Assembly (NCBI GenBank): GCA_964019155.1
Contig: CAXHSG010000177.1
Coordinates: 248,001-312,000, forward strand
DNA length: 64,000 nt
DNA from: Osedax fenrisi
Lineage: Eukaryota; Annelida; Polychaeta; Sabellida; Siboglinidae
Direction of reading: 5' to 3'
The notes below the pieces were generated by a model, which saw nothing but the letters and a program-made list of their open reading frames with translations, was not told where the DNA came from and did not search any database. This document shows, in pieces, positions 40,330 through 53,050 of the stretch (the stretch's first letter is position 1; each line of letters opens with the position of its first letter). Both the position numbers and the translations under genes were made by a program.

Positions 40330-43300
40330 AGCATGGGTTTTAATGATAACATTAGTTTTAAGTATAGCATGGGTTTTAATGATAGCATTAGTTTTAAGTA
40401 TAGCATGGGCGTTAATGATATCATTAGTTTTAAGTATAGCATGGTTATTAATGATATCATTAGTTTTAAGTATAGCATGGGTGTTAATGATAGCATTAGT
40501 TTTAAGTATAGCATGGATGTTAATGATAGCATGGGTAATAAGTATAGCATGGGTGATAAGTATAGCATGGGTGTTAATGATAGCATTAGTTTTAAGTATA
40601 ACATAGGATGTAATTATAGCATTAGTTTTAAGTATAGCATGGGTGTCAATGATAGCATTAGTTTTAAGTATAGCATGGATGTTAATGATAGCATTAGTTT
40701 TAAGTATAGCATGGGTGTTAATAATAGCATTAGTTTTAAGTATAGCATGGTTTTAATGATAGCATTAGTTTTAAGTATAGCATGGGTATTAATGATAGCA
40801 TTAGTTTTAATGATAGCATTAGTTTTAAGTATAGCATGGGTATTAATGATAGCATTAGTTTTAAGTATAGCATGGGTGTTAATGATAGCATTACTTTTAA
40901 GTATAACATGGATGTTAATGATAGCATTAGTTTTAAGTATAGCATGGGTGTTAATAATAGCATTAGTTTTAAGTATAGCATGGTTTTAATGATAGCATTA
41001 GTTTTAATGATAGCATTAGTTTTAAGTATAGCATGGGTATTAATGATAGCATTAGTTTTAAGTATAGCATGGGTATTATTGATGGCATTAGTTATAAGTA
41101 TAGCATGGGTATTAATGATAGCATTAGTTTTAAGTATAGCATGGGTATTAATGATAGCATTAGTTTTAAGTATAGCATGGGTATTAATGATAGCATTAGT
41201 TTTAAGTATAGCATTGGTGTTAATGATAGCATTAGTTTTAAGTATAGCATGGGTGTTAATGATAGTATTAGTTTTAAGTATAATATAGATGTTAACGATA
41301 GCATTAGTTTTAAGTACAGCATGGGTGTTAATGATAGCATTAGTTTTAAGTATAACATGGGTGTTATTGATAGCATTAGTTTTAATTATAGCATGGGTGT
41401 TAATGATAGCATTAGTTTTAAGTATAACATGGGTGTTAATGATAGCATTAGTTTTAAGTATAGCATGGGTAGTAATGATATCATTAGTTTTAAGTATAGC
41501 ATGGGTGTTAATGATAGCTTTAGTTTTAAGTATAGCATGGTTGTTAATGATAGCATTAGTTTTAAGTATAGCATGGGTATTAATGATAGCATTAGTTTTA
41601 AGTATAGCATGTGTGTTAATGATAGCATTAGTTTTAAGTATAGCATGGGTGTTAATGATAGTATTAGTTTTAAGTATAATATAGATGTTAACGATAGCAT
41701 TAGTTTTAAGTACAGCATGGGTGTTAATGATAGATTTAGTTTTAAGTATAACATGGGTGTTAATGATAGTATTAGTTTTAAGTATAGCATGGGTGTTAAT
41801 GATAGCATTAGTTTTAAGTATAACATGGGTGTTAATGATAGCATTAGTTTTAAGTATAGCATGGGTAGTAATGATATCATTAGTTTTAAGTATAGCATGG
41901 GTGTTAATGATAGCTTTAGTTTTAAGTATAGCATGGTTGTTAATGATAGCATTAGTTTTAAGTATAGCATGGATTTTAATGATAGCTTTAGTTTTAAGTA
42001 TAGCATGGGTTTTAATGATAGCATTAGTTTTAAGTATAGCATGGGTTTTAATGATATCATTAGTTTTAAGTATAGCATGGGCGTTAATTATATCATTAGT
42101 TTTAAGTATAATATAGATGTTAACGATAGCATTAGTTTTAAGTACAGCATGGGTGTTAATGATATATTTAGTTTTAAGTATAACATGGGTGTTAATGATA
42201 GTATTAGTTTTAAGTATAGCATGGGTGTTAATGATAGCATTAGTTTTAAGTATAACATGGGTGTTAATGATAGCATTAGTTTTAAGTATAGCATGGGTAG
42301 TAATGATATCATTAGTTTTAAGTATAGCATGGGTGTTAATGATAGCTTTAGTTTTAAGTATAGCATGGTTGTTAATGATAGCATTAGTTTTAAGTATAGC
42401 ATGGATTTTAATGATAGCTTTAGTTTTAAGTATAGCATGGGTTTTAATGATAGCATTAGTTTTAAGTATAGCATGGATGTTAATGATAGCATTAGTTTTA
42501 AGTATAGCATGGGTGTTAATAATAGCATTAGTTTTAAGTATAGCATGGTTTTAATGATAGCATGGGTGATAAGTATAGCATGGGTAATAAGTATAGCATG
42601 GGTGTTAATGATAGCATTAGTTTTAAGTATAACATGGGATTTAATTATAGCATTAGTTTTAAGTATAGCATGGGTGTCAATGATAGCATTAGTTTTAAGT
42701 ATAGCATGGATGTTAATGATAGCATTAGTTTTAAGTATAGCATGGGTGTTAATAATAGCATTAGTTTTAAGTATAGCATGGTTTTAATGATAGCATTAGT
42801 TTTAAGTATAGCATGGGTATTAATGATAGCATTAGTTTTAATGATAGCATTAGTTTTAAGTATAGCATGGGTATTAATGATAGCATTAGTTTTAAGTATA
42901 GCATGGGTGTTAATGATAGCATTACTTTTAAGTATAACATGGATGTTAATGATAGCATTAGTTTTAAGTATAGCATGGGTGTTAATAATAGCATTAGTTT
43001 TAAGTATAGCATGGTTTTAATGATAGCATTAGTTTTAATGATAGCATTAGTTTTAAGTATAGCATGGGTATTAATGATAGCATTAGTTTTAAGTATAGCA
43101 TGGGTATTATTGATGGCATTAGTTATAAGTATAGCATGGATATTAATGATAGCATTAGTTTTAAGTATAGCATGGGTATTAATGATAGCATTAGTTTTAA
43201 TGATAGCATTAGTTTTAAGTATAGCATGGGTATTAATGATAGCATTAGTTTTAAGTATAGCATGGGTGTTAATGATAGCATTAGTTTTAAGTATAGCATG

Positions 43301-43388
43301 GGTGTTAATGATAGTATTAGTTTTAAGTATAATATAGATGTTAACGATAGCATTAGTTTTAAGTACAGCATGGGTGTTAATGATAGCA
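40330..43388 (+). repeat. Superblock copy 2, segment I
   Basis: This begins the second superblock (offset 11,094 from 29236). After about 42.1 kb the offset changes to 11,526, because a third GTTAAC unit of 432 bp was added at 42117. It contains the A-A run near 42553-42607 and two ggttttaatg one-base-short monomers flanking the gcattacttttaag group near 42920. Confidence 0.75.
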
Positions 43389-45886
43389 TTACTTTTAAGT
43401 ATAACATGGATGTTAATGATAGCATTAGTTTTAAGTATAGCATGGGTGTTAATAATAGCATTAGTTTTAAGTATAGCATGGTTTTAATGATAGCATTAGT
43501 TTTAATGATAGCATTAGTTTTAAGTATAGCATGGGTATTAATGATAGCATTAGTTTTAAGTATAGCATGGGTATTATTGATGGCATTAGTTATAAGTATA
43601 GCATGGGTATTAATGATAGCATTAGTTTTAAGTATAGCATGGGTATTAATGATAGCATTAGTTTTAAGTATAGCATGGGTATTAATGATAGCATTAGTTT
43701 TAAGTATAGCATTGGTGTTAATGATAGCATTAGTTTTAAGTATAGCATGGGTGTTAATGATAGTATTAGTTTTAAGTATAATATAGATGTTAACGATAGC
43801 ATTAGTTTTAAGTACAGCATGGGTGTTAATGATAGCATTAGTTTTAAGTATAACATGGGTGTTATTGATAGCATTAGTTTTAATTATAGCATGGGTGTTA
43901 ATGATAGCATTAGTTTTAAGTATAACATGGGTGTTAATGATAGCATTAGTTTTAAGTATAGCATGGGTAGTAATGATATCATTAGTTTTAAGTATAGCAT
44001 GGGTGTTAATGATAGCTTTAGTTTTAAGTATAGCATGGTTGTTAATGATAGCATTAGTTTTAAGTATAGCATGGGTATTAATGATAGCATTAGTTTTAAG
44101 TATAGCATGTGTGTTAATGATAGCATTAGTTTTAAGTATAGCATGGGTGTTAATGATAGTATTAGTTTTAAGTATAATATAGATGTTAACTATAGCATTA
44201 GTTTTAAGTACAGCATGGGTGTTAATGATAGATTTAGTTTTAAGTATAACATGGGTGTTAATGATAGTATTAGTTTTAAGTATAGCATGGGTGTTAATGA
44301 TAGCATTAGTTTTAAGTATAACATGGGTGTTAATGATAGCATTAGTTTTAAGTATAGCATGGGTAGTAATGATATCATTAGTTTTAAGTATAGCATGGGT
44401 GTTAATGATAGCTTTAGTTTTAAGTATAGCATGGTTGTTAATGATAGCATTAGTTTTAAGTATAGCATGGATTTTAATGATAGCTTTAGTTTTAAGTATA
44501 GAATGGGTTTTAATGATAGCATTAGTTTTAAGTATAGCATGGGTTTTAATGATATCATTAGTTTTAAGTATAGCATGGGCGTTAATTATATCATTAGTTT
44601 TAAGTATAATATAGATGTTAACGATAGCATTAGTTTTAAGTACAGCATGGGTGTTAATGATATATTTAGTTTTAAGTATAACATGGGTGTTAATGATAGT
44701 ATTAGTTTTAAGTATAGCATGGGTGTTAATGATAGCATTAGTTTTAAGTATAACATGGGTGTTAATGATAGCATTAGTTTTAAGTATAGCATGGGTAGTA
44801 ATGATATCATTAGTTTTAAGTATAGCATGGGTGTTAATGATAGCTTTAGTTTTAAGTATAGCATGGTTGTTAATGATAGCATTAGTTTTAAGTATAGCAT
44901 GGATTTTAATGATAGCTTTAGTTTTAAGTATAGCATGGGTTTTAATGATAGCATTAGTTTTAAGTATAGCATGGATGTTAATGATAGCATTAGTTTTAAG
45001 TATAGCATGGGTGTTAATAATAGCATTAGTTTTAAGTATAGCATGGTTTTAATGATAGCATGGGTGATAAGTATAGCATGGGTAATAAGTATAGCATGGG
45101 TGTTAATGATAGCATTAGTTTTAAGTATAACATGGGATTTAATTATAGCATTAGTTTTAAGTATAGCATGGGTGTCAATGATAGCATTAGTTTTAAGTAT
45201 AGCATGGATGTTAATGATAGCATTAGTTTTAAGTATAGCATGGGTGTTAATAATAGCATTAGTTTTAAGTATAGCATGGTTTTAATGATAGCATTAGTTT
45301 TAAGTATAGCATGGGTATTAATGATAGCATTAGTTTTAATGATAGCATTAGTTTTAAGTATAGCATGGGTATTAATGATAGCATTAGTTTTAAGTATAGC
45401 ATGGGTGTTAATGATAGCATTACTTTTAAGTATAACATGGATGTTAATGATAACATTAGTTTTAAGTATAGCATGGGTGTTAATAATAGCATTAGTTTTA
45501 AGTATAGCATGGTTTTAATGATAGCATTAGTTTTAATGATAGCATTAGTTTTAAGTATAGCATGGGTATTAATGATAGCATTAGTTTTAAGTATAGCATG
45601 GGTATTATTGATGGCATTAGTTATAAGTATAGCATGGATATTAATGATAGCATTAGTTTTAAGTATAGCATGGGTATTAATGATAGCATTAGTTTTAATG
45701 ATAGCATTAGTTTTAAGTATAACATGGGTATTAATGATAGCATTAGTTTTAAGTATAGCATGGGTGTTAATGATAGCATTAGTTTTAAGTATAGCATGGG
45801 TGTTAATGATAGTATTAGTTTTAAGTATAATATAGATGTTAACGATAGCATTAGTTTTAAGTACAGCATGGGTGTTAATGATAGCA
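43389..45886 (+). repeat. 2,498-bp tandem copy of segment I
   Basis: Landmarks repeat at an offset of 2,498 bp: 41033/43531, 41289/43787, 42117/44615, 42562/45060 and 43338/45836. The left junction at about 43380 joins a GTTAAC/tacagc monomer directly to gcattacttttaag, which shortens one GTTAAC spacing to 449 bp. The private substitution GTTAACtatag at 44185 distinguishes this copy. Confidence 0.8.
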
Positions 45887-48800
45887 TTAGTTTTAAGTAT
45901 AACATGGGTGTTATTGATAGCATTAGTTTTAAGTATAGCATGGGTGTTAATGATAGCATTAGTTTTAAGTATAACATGGGTGTTAATGATAGCATTAGTT
46001 TTAAGTATAGCATGGGTAGTAATGATATCATTAGTTTTAAGTATAGCATGGGTGTTAATGATAGCTTTAGTTTTAAGTATAGCATGGGTGTTAATGATAG
46101 CATTAGTTTTAATTATAACATGGGTGTTAATGATAGCATTAGTTGTAATGATAGCATGGGAGTTAATGATAGCATTAGTTTTAAGTATAGCATGGATGTT
46201 AATGATATCTTTAGTTTTAAGTATAGCATGGGTGTCAATGATAGCATTAGTTTTAAGTATAGCATGGGTTTTAATGATATCATTAGTTTTAAGTATAGCA
46301 TGGGCGTTAATGATATCATTAGTTTTAAGTATAGCATGGGTGTTAATGATAGCTTTAGTTTTAAGTATATCATGTATGTTAATGATAGCATTAGTTTTAA
46401 GTATAGCATGGGTGTCAATGATAGCATTAGTTTTAAGTATAGCATGGATGATAGTGATAGTATTAGTTATAAGTATAGCATGGGTATTAATGATAGCATT
46501 AGTTTTAAGTATAGCATGGGTGTCAATGATAGCATTAGTTTTAAGTATAGCATGGATGTTAATGATATCATTAGTTTTAAGTATAGCATGGGTGTTAATG
46601 ATAACATTAGTTTTAATGATAGCATTAGTTTTAAGTATAGCATGGGTATTAATGATAGAATTAGTTTTAAGTATAGCATGGGTGTTAATGATAGCATTAG
46701 TTTTAATGATAGCATGGGTGTTAATGATAGCATTAGTTTTAATGATAGCATTATTTTTAAGTATAGCATGGGTATTAATGATAGCATTAGTTTTAAGTAT
46801 AGCATGGGTGTTAATAATAGCTTTACTTTTAAGTATAACATGGATGTAATGATAGCATTAGTTTTAAGTATAGCATGGGTGTTAATGATAACATTAGTTT
46901 TAATGATAGCATTAGTTTTAAGTATAACATGGGATTTAATGATAGCATTAGTTTTAAGTATAGCATGGGTGTCAATGATAGCATTAGTTTTAAGTATAGC
47001 ATGGATGTTAATGATAGCATTAGTTTTAAGTATAACATGGGTGTTAATGATAGCATTAGTTTTAAGTATAGCATGGGTTTTAATGATATCATTAGTTTTA
47101 AGTATAGCATGGGCGTTAATGATATCATTAGTTTTAAGTATAGCATGGGTGTTAATGATAGCTTTAGTTTTAAGTATATCATGTATGTTAATGATAGCAT
47201 TAGTTTTAAGTATAGCATGGGTGTCAATGATAGCATTAGTTTTAAGTATAGCATGGATGATAGTGATAGTATTAGTTATAAGTATAGCATGGGTATTAAT
47301 GATAGCATTAGTTATAAGTATAGCATGGGTATTAATGATAGCATTAGTTTTAAGTATAACATGGGATTTAATGATAGCATTAGTTTTAAGTATAGCATGG
47401 GTGTCAATGATAGCATTAGTTTTAAGTATAGCATGGATGTTAATGATAGCATTAGTTTTAAGTATAACATGGGTGTTAATGATAGCAATAGTTTAAGTTT
47501 AGCATGGGTGTTAATGATAGCATTAGTTTTAAGTATAGCATGGGTATTAATGAAAGCATTAGTTTTAAGTATAGTTGGTGTGTTAATGATAGCATTAGTT
47601 TTAAGTAGAGCATGGGTGTTAATGATAGTATTAATTTTAAGTATAATATAGATGTTAACGATAGCATTAGTTTTAAGTACAGCATGGGTGTTAATGATAG
47701 CATTAGTTTTAAGTATAACATGGGTGTTAATGATAGCATTAGTTTTAAGTATAGCATGGGTGTTAATAATAGCATTAGTTTTAATTATAACATGGGTGTT
47801 AATGATAGCATTAGTTTTAATGATAGCATGGGTGTTAATGATAGCATTAGTTTTAAGTATAGCATGGGTAGTAATGATATCATTAGTTTTAAGTATAGCA
47901 TGGGTGTTAATGATAGCTTTAGTTTTAAGTATAGCATGGGTGTTAATGATAGCATTAGTTTTAAGTATAGCATGGATGTTAATGATAGCTTTAGTTTTAA
48001 GTATAGCATGGGTTTTAATGATATCATTAGTTTTAAGTATAGCATGGGTGTTAATGATAGCATTAGTTTTAAGTATAGCATGGATGTTAATGATAGCTTT
48101 AGTTTTAAGTATAGCATGGGTTTTAATGATAGCATTAGTTTTAAGTATAGCATGGGTTTTAATGATATCATTAGTTTTAAGTATAGCATGGGCGTTAATT
48201 ATATCATTAGTTTTAATGATAGCATGGGTGTTAATGATAATATTAGTTTTAAGTATAGCATGGATGTTAATGATAGCATTAGTTTTAAGTATAGCATGGG
48301 TATTAATGATAGCATTAGTTTTAAGTATAGCATGGGTGTTAATAATAGCATTACTTTTAAGTATAACATGGATGTTAATGATAGCATTAGTTTTAAGTAT
48401 AGCATGGGTGTTAATGATAACATTAGTTTTAATGATAGCATTAGTTTTAAGTATATCATATATTTTAATGATAGCATTAGTTTTAAGTATAGCATGTGTG
48501 TTAATGATGTCATTAGTTTTAAGTATAGCATGGGTGTTAATGATAGTATTAGTTTTAAGTATAGCATGGGTGTTAATGATAGCATTAGTTTTAAGTATAA
48601 CATGGGTGTTAATGATAGCATTAGTTTTAAGTATAGCATGGGTAGTAATGATATCATTAGTTTTAAGTATAGCATGGGTGTTAATGATAGCTTTAGTTTT
48701 AAGTATAACATGGGTGTTAATGATAGCATTAGTTTTAAGTATAGCATGGATGTTAATGATAGCTTTAGTTTTAAGTATAGCATGGGTTTTATGATAGCAT

Positions 48801-51400
48801 TAGTTTTAAGTATAGCATGGGTTTTAATGATATCATTAGTTTTAAGTATAGCATGGGCGTTAATTATATCATTAGTTTTAATGATAGCATGGTTGTTAAT
48901 GATAATATTAGTTTTAAGTATAGCATGGATGTTAATGATAGCATTAGTTTTAAGTATAACATGGATGTTAATTATAGAATTAGTTTTAAGTATAGCATGG
49001 GTGTTAATGATAACATTAGTTTTAATGATAGCATTAGTTTTAAGTATATCATATATTTTAATGATAGCATTAGTTTTAAGTATAGCATGTGTGTTAATGA
49101 TGTCATTAGTTTTAAGTATAGCATGGGTGTTAATGATAGTATTAGTTTTAAGTATAGAATGGGTGTTAATGATAACATTAGTTTTAATGATAGCATTAGT
49201 TTTAAGTATATCATATATTTTAATGATAGCATTAGTTTTAAGTATAGCATGTGTGTTAATGATGTCATTAGTTTTAAGTATAGCATGGGTGTTAATGATA
49301 GTATTAGTTTTAAGTATAGCATGGGTGTTAATGATAGCATTAGTTTTAAGTATAACATGGGTGTTAATGATAGCATTAGTTTTAAGTATAGCATGGGTAT
49401 TAATGATATCATTAGTTTTAAGTATAGCATGGGTATTAATGATAGCATTAGTTTTAATGATAGCATGGGTGTTAATGATAGCATTAGTTTTAATGATAGC
49501 ATTAGTTTTAAGTATAGCATGTGTATTAATGATAGCATTAGTTTTAAGTATAGCATGGGTGTTAATAATAGATTTACTTTTAAGTATAACATGGATGTTA
49601 ATGATAGCATTAGTTTTAAGTATAGCATGGGTGTTAATGATAACATTAGTTTTAATGATAGCATTAGTTTTAATTATATCATATATTTTAATGATAGCAT
49701 TAGTTTTAAGTATAGCATGGGTGTCAATGATAGCATTAGTTTTAAGTATAGCATGGATGTTAATGATAGCATTAGTTTTAAGTATAACATGGGTGTTAAT
49801 GATAGCATTAGTTTTAAGTATATAATGGGTGTTAATGATAGTATTAGTTTTAATTATAACATGGGTGTTAATGATAGCATTAGTTGTAATGATAGCATGG
49901 GAGTTAATGATAGCATTTGTTTTAAGTATAGCATGGGTAGTAATGATATCATTAGTTTTAAGTATAGCATGGGTGTTAATGATAGCTTTAGTTTTAAGTA
50001 TAGCATGGGTGTTAATGATAGCATTAGTTTTAAGTATAGCATGGATGTTAATGATATCTTTAGTTTTAAGTATAGCATGGGTTTTAATGATAGCATTAGT
50101 TTTAAGTATAGCATGGGTTTTAATGATATCATTAGTTTTAAGTATAGCATGGGCGTTAATGATATCATTAGTTTTAAGTATAGCATGGGTGTTAATGATA
50201 GCTTTAGTTTTAAGTATATCATGTATGTTAATGATAGCATTAGTTTTAAGTATAGCATGGGTGTCAATGATAGCATTAGTTTTAAGTATAGCATGGATGA
50301 TAGTGATAGTATTAGTTATAAGTATAGCATGGGTATTAATGATAGCATTAGTTATAAGTATAGCATGGGTATTAATGATAGCATTAGTTTTAAGTATAAC
50401 ATGGGATTTAATGATAGCATTAGTTTTAAGTATAGCATGGGTGTCAATGATAGCATTAGTTTTAAGTATAGCATGGATGTTAATGATAGCATTAGTTTTA
50501 AGTATAACATGGGTGTTAATGGTAGCATTAGTTTAAGTATATCATGGGTGTTAATGATAGCATTAGTTTTAAGTATAGCATGGGTATTAATGATAGCATT
50601 AGTTTTAAGTATAGTTGGTGTGTTAATGATAGCATTAGTTTTAAGTATAGCATGGGTGTTAATGATAGTATTAATTTTAAGTATAATATAGATGTTAACG
50701 ATAGCATTAGTTTTAAGTACAGCATGGGTGTTAATGATAGCATTAGTTTTAAGTATAACATGGGTGTTAATGATAGCATTAGTTTTAAGTATAGCATGGG
50801 TGTTAATAATAGCATTAGTTTTAATTATAACATGGGTGTTAATGATAGCATTAGTTTTAATGATAGCATGGGTGTTAATGATAGCATTAGTTTTAAGTAT
50901 AGCATGGGTAGTAATGATATCATTAGTTTTAAGTATAGCATGGGTGTTAATGATAGCTTTAGTTTTAAGTATAGCATGGGTGTTAATGATAGCATTAGTT
51001 TTAAGTATAGCATGGATGTTAATGATAGCTTTAGTTTTAAGTATAGCATGGGTTTTAATGATAGCATTAGTTTTAAGTATAGCATGGGTTTTAATGATAT
51101 CATTAGTTTTAAGTATAGCATGGGCGTTAATTATATCATTAGTTTTAATGATAGCATGGGTGTTAATGATAATATTAGTTTTAAGTATAGCATGTATGTT
51201 AATGATAGCATTAGTTTTAAGTATAGCATGGGTATTAATGATATCATTAGTTTTAAGTATAGCATGGGTATTAATGATAGCATTAGTTTTAAGTATAGCA
51301 TGGGTGTTAATGAAAGCATTAGTTTTAATGATAGCATGGGTGTTAATGATAGCATTAGTTTTAATGATAGCATTATTTTTAAGTATAGCATGGGTATTAA
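45887..51400 (+). repeat. Superblock copy 2, blocks II and III
   Basis: This runs parallel to 31.86-39.86 kb, first at offset 14,024, then 13,988 after loss of one ggttgttaatg monomer near 46.08 kb, then 11,543 once the 2,445-bp duplication is passed. Landmarks are 36069/47612, 37274/48817 and 39001/50544. The GTTAAC spacing of 3,040 bp is conserved in both (36111 to 39151 and 47654 to 50694). Small private changes include gcaatagtttaagttta near 47487. Confidence 0.8.
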
Positions 51401-53050
51401 TGATAGCATTAGTTTTAAGTATAGTTGGTGTGTTAATGATAGCATTAGTTTTAAGTATAGCATGGGTGTTAATGATAGTATTAATTTTAAGTATAATATA
51501 GATGTTAACGATAGCATTAGTTTTAAGTACAGCATGGGTGTTAATGATAGCATTAGTTTTAAGTATAACATGGGTGTTAATGATAGCATTAGTTTTAAGT
51601 ATAGCATGGGTGTTAATAATAGCATTAGTTTTAATTATAACATGGGTGTTAATGATAGCATTAGTTTTAATGATAGCATGGGTGTTAATGATAGCATTAG
51701 TTTTAAGTATAGCATGGGTTTTAATGATATCATTAGTTTTAAGTATAGCATGGGCGTTAATTATATCATTAGTTTTAATGATAGCATGGGTGTTAATGAT
51801 AATATTAGTTTTAAGTATAGCATGTATGTTAATGATAGCATTAGTTTTAAGTATAGCATGGGTATTAATGATATCATTAGTTTTAAGTATAGCATGGGTA
51901 TTAATGATAGCATTAGTTTTAAGTATAGCATGGGTGTTAATGAAAGCATTAGTTTTAATGATAGCATGGGTGTTAATGATAGCATTAGTTTTAATGATAG
52001 CATGGATGTTAATGATAGCTTTAGTTTTAAGTATAGCATGGGTTTTATGATAGCATTAGTTTTAAGTATAGCATGGGTTTTAATGATATCATTAGTTTTA
52101 AGTATAGCATGGGCGTTAATTATATCATTAGTTTTAATGATAGCATGGTTGTTAATGATAATATTAGTTTTAAGTATAGCATGGATGTTAATGATATCAT
52201 TAGTTTTAAGTATAGCATGGGTGTCAATGATAGCATTAGTTTTAAGTATAACATGGGTGTTAATGATAGCATTAGTTTTAAGTATAGCATGGGTAGTAAT
52301 GATATCATTAGTTTTAAGTATAGCATGGGTGTTAATGATAGCTTTAGTTTTAAGTATATCATATATTTTAATGATAGCATTAGTTTTAAGTATAGCATGT
52401 GTGTTAATGATATCATTAGTTTTAAGTATAGCATGGGTGTTAATGATAGTATTAGTTTTAAGTATAGCATGGGTGTTAATGATAGCATTAGTTTTAAGTA
52501 TAACATGGGTGTTAATGATAGCATTAGTTTTAAGTATAGCATGGGTAGTAATGATATCATTAGTTTTAAGTATAGCATGGGTGTTAATGATAGCTTTAGT
52601 TTTAAGTATAACATGGGTGTTAATGATAGCATTAGTTTTAAGTATAGCATGGATGTTAATGATAGCTTTAGTTTTAAGTATAGCATGGGTTTTATGATAG
52701 CATTAGTTTTAAGTATAGCATGGGTTTTAATGATATCATTAGTTTTAAGTATAGCATGGGCGTTAATTATATCATTAGTTTTAATGATAGCATGGTTGTT
52801 AATGATAATATTAGTTTTAAGTATAGCATGGATGTTAATGATATCATTAGTTTTAAGTATAGCATGGGTGTTAATGATAGCTTTAGTTTTAAGTATATCA
52901 TGTATGTTAATGATAGCATTAGTTTTAAGTATAGCATGGGTGTCAATGATAGCATTAGTTTTAAGTATAGCATGGATGATAGTGATAGTATTAGTTATAA
53001 GTATAGCATGGGTATTAATGATAGCATTAGTTATAAGTATAGCATGGGTA
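51401..53050 (+). repeat. Rearranged zone with 810-bp and 647-bp duplications
   Basis: At about 51416 the order jumps from block III back to the agtatagttggtgtg monomer, creating an 810-bp tandem copy (GTTAAC at 50694 and 51504). The second copy is internally deleted. At 52073 and 52720 the same gttttaatgatatc, gggcgttaattatatc, ggttgttaatgataat group appears 647 bp apart, each time after the gggttttatgatag deletion. Novel joins such as ggatgttaatgatatc directly after gataatattag occur in both. Several unequal exchanges in one small area are the simplest reading. Confidence 0.7.
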
